Source: a virus | IMG/VR virus record: IMGVR_UViG_3300042560_000559 | Span: 1 to 21,421 of that record | Strand: one strand, 5' to 3' | Length of the DNA stretch: 21,421 nucleotides | Shown: in pieces, positions 14,416-21,374 of the stretch | Layout of the letters: every line of letters starts with the position of its first letter | Numbering within the stretch: the first letter of the stretch is position 1 | Translations under genes and position numbers: made by a program | The notes under the pieces: generated by a model | Databases searched by the model: none | The model's input: only the letters and a program-made list of their open reading frames with translations | Told to the model about the DNA's origin: nothing

Positions 14416-14569
14416 GAATGGCCTCTGCAACGTCCTGCTGCGCAAGCCCTTCTGCCACCAAGGCGTCGTCCTCGCGCTGCCGCTGGGCAATCAGCATGGC
14501 CAGCGTGAAGGCGTTACCGCCCCAAAGCCCGATGTTGCTCACGATGTCACGGACTTCTTTGGCGGTCAT
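14402..14569 (-). CDS. 55-residue small phage protein
   Basis: This short gene begins at the ATG of a TAATG overlap with the 389-residue gene and ends at TAA 14404-14402. It encodes 55 residues beginning MTAKEVRDIVSNIGLWGGNA. It is followed by a hydrophobic helix (FTLAMLIA, ~21-28) and a charged helical C-terminus rich in Gln, Glu and Ala. The coupling at both ends and the clean helical composition argue that it is translated. Its 3' end overlaps the likely GTG start of the next gene by 14 bases. I do not recognise its function. A structural or chaperone role is possible because it lies among virion genes. Confidence 0.7.
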   Translation of the reverse strand: MTAKEVRDIVSNIGLWGGNAFTLAMLIAQRQREDDALVAEGLAQQDVAEAIRAAS

Positions 14570-15738
14570 TATCCCCACCCGAAGTCAAGATAGCCCATGA
14601 TCGGCGTGTTCGCGGTAGTCGCAGCGCCGGGGAAGAACAGCAGGCCCAAGCACGCACCGTCATAAATGCGCGGCAGGGACGGAAGCTGCATCACCATTGA
14701 CCGTTCGCCAGCCACCGCCGCCGTGACAATCGGGATCGTCGCGAGCGGCTTGCACATGATGAGCGCGCCCGCCTGCGCCGAACCGTAGGCCGTCGAAAGA
14801 CGGTACTGCGTGACGCGGCGCACGCCCACATCGCCTGCCTGCAAAGGCAAATACGGGGCGAAGTTGGACGCCGCAACGCCGGAATGGAATATCTTGCCGA
14901 CCGGGGGAATGGACGTGCCGCCCACCGTGTAGTTTGTCACTGCACCCAGAACGCGGCCCGTCGCCGGGGCGCTGCTTGTGTATTGGAAGTCGGTCGCGTT
15001 AATGACCGGCGTGAGCGTGTTCGTCACCGTCGCCGTCGCCACCGTGTACATACGAAGGCCCGCGCCATCCGCATAGCGATTCGGCGTTACCGTCAGCGTG
15101 TTGGTGCCAGACCCCGCGTCCGTGTAGGCAATAAAGGTGCCTGCAATAGCGTTTGCCTCGCTAGTCGCGACCTTCGACGTGGTGGAGGACTGGCGAACTA
15201 GATAAAAAACGTCCGTGTTGTTTAGGCCGGTCGGCAGCGCGCCCGTGGTCGTGAACGTCACGCTCGTGTAGTGGGTCGCTGATCCGAAATCGTTTGTGTG
15301 GGTCAGCAGCAGGCCGCCCGAACTCGACGCGGTGAACGTGTTGGAATTGATGAGCGTCTGCAACGTCGTGACGTTGTTTGCCAGCGCCGGGTAGTACATC
15401 ACGATGTCAACGAGATGCACCACCGCAGGAACCGCCGTGGCAACCGACGCATAGAGACCGATGTTCAGCAGATGCTTGGTGTCGGGCGAGACGTTGCCGC
15501 CGTGATAGATGCCGAAGGACGCGCCCAGCGCCGTGCCGCCGTTCTTGTCGGTTGGCGTCTGGGCAACCAGCGTGGTGCCCGGGTAAGTCGCCGCGACCGG
15601 CGATCCTGCGAACTGTTGCAGGTCGTACATATTGCCCGCGACGAAGTTGTTGGTGCCCGAGCCTTTCGAGATGTCGGCCCGCCAGGATTTCCCGGCAGAC
15701 AGCTCGGCAACCATGTCATCGACGCTCGCATAGCCCAT
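14569..15738 (-). CDS. Beta-rich accessory structural protein, long paralogue (389 aa)
   Basis: This 389-residue protein starts at ATG 15738, three bases after the previous stop. It begins MGYASVDDMVAELSAGKSW. It resembles the preceding 289-residue protein over its N-terminal ~130 residues and C-terminal ~170 residues. Between these (about residues 135-218) is an extra domain with LPTGLNNTDVFYLV, SKVATSEANAIAG and TDAGSGTNTLTV, closely related to an insert in the J-like tail-tip protein at 2049-2312. The TAA stop shares a base with the next ATG (TAATG at 14569). Composition (Thr/Ala/Gly/Val-rich, few charges) fits a virion surface protein. No catalytic motif is visible. Confidence 0.7.
   Translation of the reverse strand: MGYASVDDMVAELSAGKSWRADISKGSGTNNFVAGNMYDLQQFAGSPVAATYPGTTLVAQTPTDKNGGTALGASFGIYHGGNVSPDTKHLLNIGLYASVATAVPAVVHLVDIVMYYPALANNVTTLQTLINSNTFTASSSGGLLLTHTNDFGSATHYTSVTFTTTGALPTGLNNTDVFYLVRQSSTTSKVATSEANAIAGTFIAYTDAGSGTNTLTVTPNRYADGAGLRMYTVATATVTNTLTPVINATDFQYTSSAPATGRVLGAVTNYTVGGTSIPPVGKIFHSGVAASNFAPYLPLQAGDVGVRRVTQYRLSTAYGSAQAGALIMCKPLATIPIVTAAVAGERSMVMQLPSLPRIYDGACLGLLFFPGAATTANTPIMGYLDFGWG
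15085..15336 (-). other. Inserted LPTGL/SKVA--AxAG/DAGSGT domain, copy 1
   Basis: Residues ~135-218 of the 389-residue protein form a domain absent from its 289-residue paralogue and present in the J-like protein. Shared landmarks are FTA at the start, ALPTGL, Y/FYL or YYW, SKVA or GKVA, ANAIAG or ANALAG, and DAGSGT--LTVT at the end. Borders are estimated by eye. Confidence 0.75.
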
Positions 15739-15741
15739 AAT

Positions 15742-16611
15742 TCAGCCCCAAACGAAGGAAAATTCGCCGTGCAGCGTCGTCGGTGATGCCGTGACTGTGC
15801 CGCGTGCGATTGCGTGGATATAAGCGCCGTCCGCGACTTCAGCCATACTCAGGCGGTCGCGCATGTAGTCAACCTCAATCGGGGTCGTCAATTCCTGCCA
15901 ACTGATCGTGCCCAGGGGCTTGACGATGCAGGCCGCGAATATGCCGCCAACCGAAGTCGGGAAATTGATGTTGTCGATGCTGTTGATGCCAGAACTGCCC
16001 GGCAGAAGGTTCATGTAGGGGTTGGCCGTGTTGTAGCCCAAAACGCCCAGCGCCGTTGCGTCTATTGGCGTCAGCAGTTGGCCCGCCGTCGCCGTGTTGC
16101 GCGTGTAGACCGGCGAAATGGTCCGCTGCACGCCCTCGGTGTCAGTGTATGTGATCGTCGCGTCTATCGCGTCCGCCGTGCCCGCGCCTTGCGACACTAG
16201 CATGATCTTGCAGCCCGTGCCGCCGTCATACCGCAGCGTGCCCAGCCCGTTCACCATGTCCTGCGAGCCGCCGTCGCCATCGACAAACGGATAAACCGCC
16301 ACGATGTCGTGAACCAGCATGGTCACGGTGCCGACCGATGTAGCCGGGGGGATCAGCAGCGCCTTGTGCAGATACTTCTTGAAACCCGCCGCATTGACAG
16401 AAGGCCCCGCGAAAATGCCCTCGGAAGCTGAAAGCTGGGTCGCCGCCACTGGCGTTGCCGCGTAATAATTCGCAACCGGGATACCCGCCGCGTAAGAGAG
16501 ATCAGTCCAAACGCCCGCCGTCATCGCCGGGCCACCGCGCCGCAGGTAGCCGGACCACTGTCGGCCCGCCGTATAGGCGTCCGCGACTCCGGCTACGTTT
16601 GTGATCGTCAA
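15742..16611 (-). CDS. Beta-rich accessory structural protein, short paralogue (289 aa)
   Basis: I place the start at TTG 16611-16609, which overlaps the TGA of the 90-residue gene (TTGA). Upstream in-frame codons to 16740 only shadow that gene. The protein is 289 residues, rich in Gly, Ala, Thr and Ser, and lacks enzyme motifs. It aligns in order with the following 389-residue protein: an N-terminal W--L/I and VAATQL region, the 'K-LH-LLI-P' and 'VHDIVAVYP' strands, 'CIVKPLGTI' versus 'MCKPLATI', and closely similar C-termini (FSFVWG versus LDFGWG). It lacks the ~85-residue insert of its paralogue. A capsid decoration or tail-fibre role is possible; none is shown. Confidence 0.65.
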   Translation of the reverse strand: MTITNVAGVADAYTAGRQWSGYLRRGGPAMTAGVWTDLSYAAGIPVANYYAATPVAATQLSASEGIFAGPSVNAAGFKKYLHKALLIPPATSVGTVTMLVHDIVAVYPFVDGDGGSQDMVNGLGTLRYDGGTGCKIMLVSQGAGTADAIDATITYTDTEGVQRTISPVYTRNTATAGQLLTPIDATALGVLGYNTANPYMNLLPGSSGINSIDNINFPTSVGGIFAACIVKPLGTISWQELTTPIEVDYMRDRLSMAEVADGAYIHAIARGTVTASPTTLHGEFSFVWG

Positions 16612-16880
16612 GCGTCCCGTCCCGTCAGATAGGCCTTGGCTTTCATCCAGGCAATCGCAGCCCTGGTGCCGATACTGGCCCCGCCCTTGCCGACGCAAAC
16701 CGCGCTGCGCGGGGCGATGATGCCGTTGCCGCATTCCCATCCGCAGGGGCGCTTGATAACCGGCTCGCCACCGTCAACCGGCGTGACCTTCACACCGCGC
16801 AGGCATTCCCCGCAGTAGTAAAGCGGCGGGCCGATCCGCTCCCAAAGCAGCTTCTCAAGGGGTGATCGGCTGTCGAGCAT
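16608..16880 (-). CDS. 90-residue protein with two cysteine pairs, function unknown
   Basis: This small protein starts at the ATG of a TAATG overlap with the previous gene (16880-16878). A longer frame reaching 17099 exists, but its extra part is only the shadow of copy B. The protein has CGEC (Cys23, Cys26) and CGWEC (Cys46, Cys50), a CxxC-x19-CxxxC arrangement that could bind a metal ion. A basic C-terminal half contains GTRAAIAWMKAKAYL. It ends with TGA overlapping the TTG start of the next gene. I do not recognise a family. Metal binding is inferred from cysteine spacing only. Confidence 0.68.
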   Translation of the reverse strand: MLDSRSPLEKLLWERIGPPLYYCGECLRGVKVTPVDGGEPVIKRPCGWECGNGIIAPRSAVCVGKGGASIGTRAAIAWMKAKAYLTGRDA

Positions 16881-17311
16881 TACGATTCCGTCACCGTCAG
16901 CGCACCCGCCGCAAACTGCGGCGTGATGCCGGACGAAACCGCCAGAGGCGAGTTGAGCGCGCCGTAGTGCCAGACCGTGCCAGCCGATCCCAGCGTGGTT
17001 CCGATGGCAACGTCCGTCAGGGTCGCGCCCGTCACCCCGCACTGCGGGAAGGTGATCGCCGCAGCGTTGGCCGTCGCACCACCCGATGCCGCGTCCCATC
17101 CGGTCGAGCGCGCGACTGCCTGACGGGCATAGTCCGTGTATGACGTTTCGTTGGTCGTCTGGTTGTTCCCGGTGCCGGGCGAGGCCGTGTAGAGGCCGAC
17201 ATAGGTGTTTGTCAGCGGCGAGGACGACGCATTGTCAGCGACGTTCGCCCATGCCGTCGCGCGGTACATGAGGTTAATGATCGAATTGCAGGTCGATGTG
17301 GACTTAGGCAT
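16880..17311 (-). CDS. Small tail-fibre-like structural protein, copy B
   Basis: This 143-residue protein is a diverged paralogue of the preceding gene. Shared landmarks in the same order are a YVGLYTASPG strand, NNQTTNETSYTDYARQAV, ITFPQC, TDVAIGT and the C-terminal TVTES. The ATG at 17311 has AAGGA six bases upstream, so this copy has its own ribosome binding site. Its TAA stop shares one base with the ATG of the next gene (TAATG at 16880). The spacer to copy A is only 31 bases. Probable virion structural component; the exact location on the particle is unknown. Confidence 0.72.
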   Translation of the reverse strand: MPKSTSTCNSIINLMYRATAWANVADNASSSPLTNTYVGLYTASPGTGNNQTTNETSYTDYARQAVARSTGWDAASGGATANAAAITFPQCGVTGATLTDVAIGTTLGSAGTVWHYGALNSPLAVSSGITPQFAAGALTVTES

Positions 17312-17342
17312 GTCTGATCCTTACGCGGGCGGCCACGCCCAT

Positions 17343-17780
17343 CTAGCTTTCCGTGACAGTTGATGCCGATTTAACAAGCGGAACAGCGCCAACCGCCATC
17401 GGCACATTAGGTTCCAGGATGCCGACATAAAGCAATTTACCAGCGCCGTTCAAAGCCGTGCCGATTCCAACGTGAGTTATGGTCTCGCCGGGCGACGACA
17501 AACACTCGGGAAAGTTAATATCAGCAGCCGGGGAAACTGCGTTTCCATTAACCGTGAAGCCTGCGCCCCGCGTTACAGCCCGCCGCGCATAGGGGTAATA
17601 AGCCGTCTCATTGGTTGTCTGGTTGCCCGCGTCACCAGGATCGGCAGTGTGGAGGCTTAGGTACAGGCTGCCCGCCACAACGCTGCCCCGAAGGCCGCCC
17701 GCATCGCCAACACCAGCAAAGTCAATATTTCTAAACACAAGATTAAGAAGCCCGGTCTGCCAAGCGTCCGTCTTACTCAT
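17343..17780 (-). CDS. Small tail-fibre-like structural protein, copy A
   Basis: This 145-residue protein belongs to the recurrent phage type with an N-terminal L-LSLHTADPG stretch (residues ~40-50), the motif GNQTTNETAYYPYARRAV (~52-69), an INFPEC strand and a C-terminal TVTES. Such proteins are commonly annotated as phage tail fibre or hypothetical structural proteins. It is paralogous to the next gene, sharing NQTTNE-Y--YAR-AV, I-FP-C, T-V-IGT and the last five residues TVTES. The ATG at 17780 overlaps the portal stop by eight bases, implying translational coupling because no good Shine-Dalgarno sequence is visible. A virion surface or receptor role is inferred from family habit, not shown here. 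Confidence 0.72.
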   Translation of the reverse strand: MSKTDAWQTGLLNLVFRNIDFAGVGDAGGLRGSVVAGSLYLSLHTADPGDAGNQTTNETAYYPYARRAVTRGAGFTVNGNAVSPAADINFPECLSSPGETITHVGIGTALNGAGKLLYVGILEPNVPMAVGAVPLVKSASTVTES

Positions 17781-19305
17781 TAATGCCCGTGACCTTCACG
17801 GTTTTGTTTTTCTTAAACGACTCAATGCGGCCTTTTTCGTCGCGCAAAACCTTCGTCTCGCCTTCGTCAACCGAAATCTGGGCAGACAAGGTTACGGCGG
17901 GCGCTGCGACGTTCACTGTCGGCGCGGCAACATTTACGTTGGGCGCGGGGGCCGCCATTACATTGACGTTCGGAGCCTCGACGGAGGTTTCAGGCAGCGT
18001 CACATTGACCGCTGCCGGATTGAATGTAATGGGGGCTTGGTTGATCGTGATGTTATTTTGTTTTTGTGCTTCTGGTTCTGGCGCGTTGGGCGGATCGTCA
18101 GAAGGGGCCGTCTCGCCGTTCCCCATGTTCAGCGGGCGCAGCGGCAGATCGAGGCCGTCCAGCGGGTTCATTTCTTCAAAGCCACGGGCTTCGTTGCGGG
18201 TCATCCAGCCGTCTTTGATGCCAGCGCCGTACAGCGCAGCACGCGCCGCAGCGTCACCGCGCAGCAGCCCAGCCGTGATGAATTTGGTGAAAATCTTGTC
18301 GTCCGCCGAACCACTCAACAGGTTTTTGTCGGCGCTCAGTTCGAGGCGCGAATACCATGGCCCCAACGTATGCATGACGTGAGCCAGAAACATTTGCTCG
18401 GCAGAGGCGTAAGTGGCCGCCTTGTCCGCACGTCCGACCATGATCGGCAGCACGCGGAACGCCCGGCAGATTTCCTCGACCTGGAAGCCGCGCAACTCAA
18501 GCAACTGCGCGTCTTCATGCGTCTGCGAGATTGGGTTGAACTTCATTCCGTCTTCAAGGATGCCCGTCTTTCCTGCATTCCCCGCGCCGGAGTAGTTCGC
18601 TTCCCACGTTTCGCGCAGCCGCTTCAACGCTTCGTCGGACAGTTTCGCCGGGTACTCAAGAACGCCAGAGAGGCGCGTGCCCTGCTTGAACGCGCGGGAC
18701 TCCGTTTCCTCGCTGGCCATGCCAAGGCCGATGGCCTCGCGCGCCAGCTTTATGGCCTCCATGCCGAACCAGCCGTTCCACGACAGCCCGCGCATATGCC
18801 ACATGCGGTCAGACGGAATGACAATCTGCCGCCCGTCTTCCGTGTTCACCTTGTAGGTCAGCGAATAGTCTTCGTTGCGCCGCACCGTCACGGTCTGCGG
18901 CTCGAACGGCAGCAACTCAATCACCTGCCCGCGTGCGTTCATGTTCTTGAACACAAAGGCATTTGAGCACAGCGCCAGGTGCGCCATGATCTGCTCTCGG
19001 AACTCGTAGCTGGTCTGCCACGGGTTTGGCTTGTAACTCAGCAGGTCATACGCCCAATGGTCGCGGGCGACTTCCCTACCCTTGCCGTCCGCCGTTTCCC
19101 GGTAGACCTTCCATGGAACCTGCGCGATGCCATCCGCCAGAACGCGAACACACGCAAGAACCGTTGTGACTTCAAGGGCGGACTTCCACGTTACTACCTG
19201 CCCTGACTTGGCCGGAGGGGCGCTGTAAAGTTCGCGCAGAAGGTCGTCAATCGACGCGGCTTTCTGCTCGGGACGCCAGAATGCGAGACGCTGCATCAAT
19301 CCCAT
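17773..19305 (-). CDS. Portal protein, HK97 family, with C-terminal repeat extension
   Basis: This 510-residue protein would form the dodecameric portal ring at one capsid vertex, through which TerL packages DNA. The sequence from the VTWKSALEVTTVLACVRVLA region (about residues 38-58) through the GMASEETES region matches the HK97 portal pattern. The core ends near residue 415, close to the usual family length. Residues 417-510 are an added tail with repeated NVNV/AAP units, followed by a charged segment containing RDEKGRIESF. The ATG at 19305 is preceded by AAAGGGG at five bases. The last eight bases overlap the start of the next gene (ATGAGTAA). The core identification is firm; the role of the tail is unknown. 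Confidence 0.95.
   Translation of the reverse strand: MGLMQRLAFWRPEQKAASIDDLLRELYSAPPAKSGQVVTWKSALEVTTVLACVRVLADGIAQVPWKVYRETADGKGREVARDHWAYDLLSYKPNPWQTSYEFREQIMAHLALCSNAFVFKNMNARGQVIELLPFEPQTVTVRRNEDYSLTYKVNTEDGRQIVIPSDRMWHMRGLSWNGWFGMEAIKLAREAIGLGMASEETESRAFKQGTRLSGVLEYPAKLSDEALKRLRETWEANYSGAGNAGKTGILEDGMKFNPISQTHEDAQLLELRGFQVEEICRAFRVLPIMVGRADKAATYASAEQMFLAHVMHTLGPWYSRLELSADKNLLSGSADDKIFTKFITAGLLRGDAAARAALYGAGIKDGWMTRNEARGFEEMNPLDGLDLPLRPLNMGNGETAPSDDPPNAPEPEAQKQNNITINQAPITFNPAAVNVTLPETSVEAPNVNVMAAPAPNVNVAAPTVNVAAPAVTLSAQISVDEGETKVLRDEKGRIESFKKNKTVKVTGINE
17890..18057 (-). repeat. Asn-Val/Ala-Pro repeats in portal C-terminus
   Basis: Residues 417-472 of the portal contain alternating short beta-type units such as VNV, NVNVMAAPAP, NVNVAAP and VNVAAP. 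The repeated bases are visible as recurring versions of 'gttgggcgcggg' or 'gtcggcgcggca' spacing on the plus strand. This lies outside the conserved portal core and looks like an independent beta-rich appendage. Confidence 0.75.
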
Positions 19306-19318
19306 GCGCGCCCCTTTC

Positions 19319-21055
19319 TCATACCGCTAGCAGGCCGCGCGTTTCATACGCCGACGCTGTAACCTCTTCACTCATCATCACACCAACGGCCATCGCCAAC
19401 GCGACAAACCCGTCAATCTTGTCTTGGCTGTTCTTGCGATCCGGGGCCACGTTGTTGTTCGCATCCCGCCGCGCCACCACGTTCGACGCCATCCATGCGA
19501 GGACGGGATCGCCACCGTGATCGATCAGCCCCGCCGTAATCACCCTCTGCAATTCCTGCATTGGTGCGGCAAAGGACGGGATGCCCTGCCGGAACTCAAC
19601 CATGGGGGCCGACTTGCCCACCAGCCGGTTCACCAAATCCCGCGCGTTCCACGGGTCATAGGCAAACTTCTCTATCCGGTTGTCTTTCAAGTCCCGGTCA
19701 AGATCGGCCTCGACAAACTCGTAATCGCACACGTCGCCGGGCGTGACCTGTAGCCAGCCCTGTTGCACCCAACGCTTGTACGGCAGGGAGGCGCGGCGTT
19801 CGCGCTCTTCCACCTGTCGCTCGGGAACCCAATAGCGCCCCCGCACAAGCAGACGCCCGTCCTTGCGCGCGACCAGCACGCGGGCCGTGATATCCGACAC
19901 CGACGCAAGGTCAATCGCAGCAAAGACGGGAAGCCCGTCGAAAGCAGCCGGGACAGCGGCCCCGCGCTTCCACAATTCCATGTTGACCCAGCCGTTTTTG
20001 GCTGAAGTCCAGATATTCAATCGCTTGGTCTGGAACTCGCCCATTGAGTCGGGCGAGGCCACCGCTTCCTTGGCATAGGAGCGCATGGATTCGACCGTGG
20101 GCGTCACCCCCAACATGGGGTTCGCCTTGGGCCAGACCGATTCGTCTAGGGGGTTGTCCCCTTCATCCAGGGTAAAGATGACGCCGAAGTAATGATCGGC
20201 CTCGACAATCCCCTCTAGAATCTTGGTTAACAGGGTGCGTTGCTCGTAGCAGACGCCCTGATCGTTGTACCCAGCCGTGGTGATGATCCACAGCAGCGGG
20301 TTCTTGCGCGAACCGAACGCAGACCGGATCACGTCATACAGGCCGCGATCCTTGTGCGCGTGCAACTCGTCGAGAATGCCGACGTGCGGGTTGTGACCGT
20401 CCTGCGTCGAACTCTTGGCGTTGATGGTCTGGATATACCCGCCTGAATCCTGGCAGGTAATCGACCGCGCCCACGCCTCAACACCAAACGCATCCCGCAA
20501 CTGCGCAGTGCGCTTGACCATTTGCTGCGCGGGCTTGAATACCTTGCTCGCCTGCTCGCCTGTCGTCGCGCCGATGACAATCTGCGGACCAACCTCACCT
20601 TCGCATGTCAGACAGTAGAGCGACACGCCAGCAGTCAGGGTGCTTTTGGCCCCCTTGCGGGCCATTTCGATATAGACGGTGGAGAACCGCCGGAGCCCAT
20701 CCGCCTTGCGTCTCCACCCGAACACCACGCACAGGATGAAAACCTGCGGCGGTTCGAGCGTAATAGTCTTCGATTCCCACGAACCCTCGATATGAGGGAG
20801 AGCCGCGATGAAGTTGCAAACGTGTTCTGCGTCCGCTGCGACGTACTCGTAAGCCCAATTCTTCCGCTTCAGGTCGTCAAGGTGCCGCTGCGCAGCGAGC
20901 CTGACCCACTTGCAATGTTTCCGGCCCTTCCGGTCCGCCGCCGCTTCCTTGGCAAAGGCCAGGGCGACAGCGGTATAGCTACCGTCGCTTGGTGAAGGGG
21001 TTGCCGTCCGGCTTCGGCGGCGGGGCTCGCCCGACGCGCGACTTTGGACCTGCAA
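19319..21055 (-). CDS. terL: Terminase large subunit (packaging ATPase/nuclease)
   Basis: This 578-residue motor protein translocates DNA into the prohead and cuts it. The ATPase half shows a Walker A-like MARKGAKST (residues 131-139), a Walker B stretch ending in DE (VGILDE, 225-230) and an ITTAG coupling motif (258-262). The nuclease half shows acidic positions expected of the RNase H-like fold: FAAID (Asp382), YDPWNA (Asp467) and KIDGF (Asp548). The start is TTG at 21055, with GGAG ten bases upstream. No ATG or GTG lies in the first 50 codons, so the 77-base overlap with terS appears genuine. The gene ends 13 bases before the portal start. Length and motif order fit HK97/lambdoid-type TerL. 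The first ~25 residues are Arg/Ser-rich and could be non-conserved. Confidence 0.96.
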   Translation of the reverse strand: MQVQSRASGEPRRRSRTATPSPSDGSYTAVALAFAKEAAADRKGRKHCKWVRLAAQRHLDDLKRKNWAYEYVAADAEHVCNFIAALPHIEGSWESKTITLEPPQVFILCVVFGWRRKADGLRRFSTVYIEMARKGAKSTLTAGVSLYCLTCEGEVGPQIVIGATTGEQASKVFKPAQQMVKRTAQLRDAFGVEAWARSITCQDSGGYIQTINAKSSTQDGHNPHVGILDELHAHKDRGLYDVIRSAFGSRKNPLLWIITTAGYNDQGVCYEQRTLLTKILEGIVEADHYFGVIFTLDEGDNPLDESVWPKANPMLGVTPTVESMRSYAKEAVASPDSMGEFQTKRLNIWTSAKNGWVNMELWKRGAAVPAAFDGLPVFAAIDLASVSDITARVLVARKDGRLLVRGRYWVPERQVEERERRASLPYKRWVQQGWLQVTPGDVCDYEFVEADLDRDLKDNRIEKFAYDPWNARDLVNRLVGKSAPMVEFRQGIPSFAAPMQELQRVITAGLIDHGGDPVLAWMASNVVARRDANNNVAPDRKNSQDKIDGFVALAMAVGVMMSEEVTASAYETRGLLAV

Positions 21056-21374
21056 TGCCTAGCAACTCCGACAGACGACGCAGCTCCGTGATCGATGACA
21101 TGGGCGGGGTTTCATTCGACGCAAAGCACTGATCCACCGCCGCCTTTAGGTGGCAGTAAACGCCGAACAAACCCGAGTCCAATTCAACGACGCCCGCCGC
21201 CATGACGCGCGGCAGTTCCGTTTCCCACACAACCTGCGCGCTCGGTGTCAGCGCGGGGGCAAGCGGCGGATCGCTCGGAACAACAATTTCCACGCGCTCT
21301 CCGTCCCGCCAAGGCTGCAAAGTTCCCCTTGCCTCCTTCACGGAAGGCGGCGTAGGCTTGGTTCCTCGCTGCAA
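20979..21374 (-). CDS. terS: Terminase small subunit, P27 family
   Basis: This 131-residue protein is the likely DNA-recognition subunit of the packaging motor. It would bind phage DNA and hand it to the large terminase encoded next. The N-terminal RGTKP motif (residues 3-7), a central helical part with a conserved-looking W-E pair near residues 50-52, and a C-terminal basic NPF-rich tail are typical of P27-type small terminases, which are usually 120-160 residues. The start codon is TTG at 21374. It is supported by a GGGGAG Shine-Dalgarno sequence seven bases upstream, and no better ATG is available. The 3' end overlaps the large terminase gene by 77 bases. The function rests on family resemblance, length and the adjacent terL. 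Confidence 0.88.
   Translation of the reverse strand: MQRGTKPTPPSVKEARGTLQPWRDGERVEIVVPSDPPLAPALTPSAQVVWETELPRVMAAGVVELDSGLFGVYCHLKAAVDQCFASNETPPMSSITELRRLSELLGIAGPKSRVGRAPPPKPDGNPFTKRR

Noticed and set aside
14416-14490. N-terminal extension of the 278-residue protein to 14490
   Set aside because: It overlaps the 55-residue gene in another frame. GTG 14415 has AGAGG at six bases.
16612-16740. N-terminal extension of the 289-residue protein to ATG 16740
   Set aside because: The extra residues are only the other-frame shadow of the 90-residue gene. TTG 16611 forms a TTGA overlap as elsewhere in the operon.
17317-17330. Short GGGCG/CGCCC hairpin between copy A and copy B
   Set aside because: Only five pairs and no T-run, overlapping the region just before the ribosome binding site. 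Too weak to call a terminator.
17611-18966. Plus-strand open frame of 451 codons opposite the portal and copy A genes
   Set aside because: Arg/Val/Phe/His-rich translation with no domain pattern, no coupling and fully antisense to a firm portal gene. It is a GC-driven shadow.
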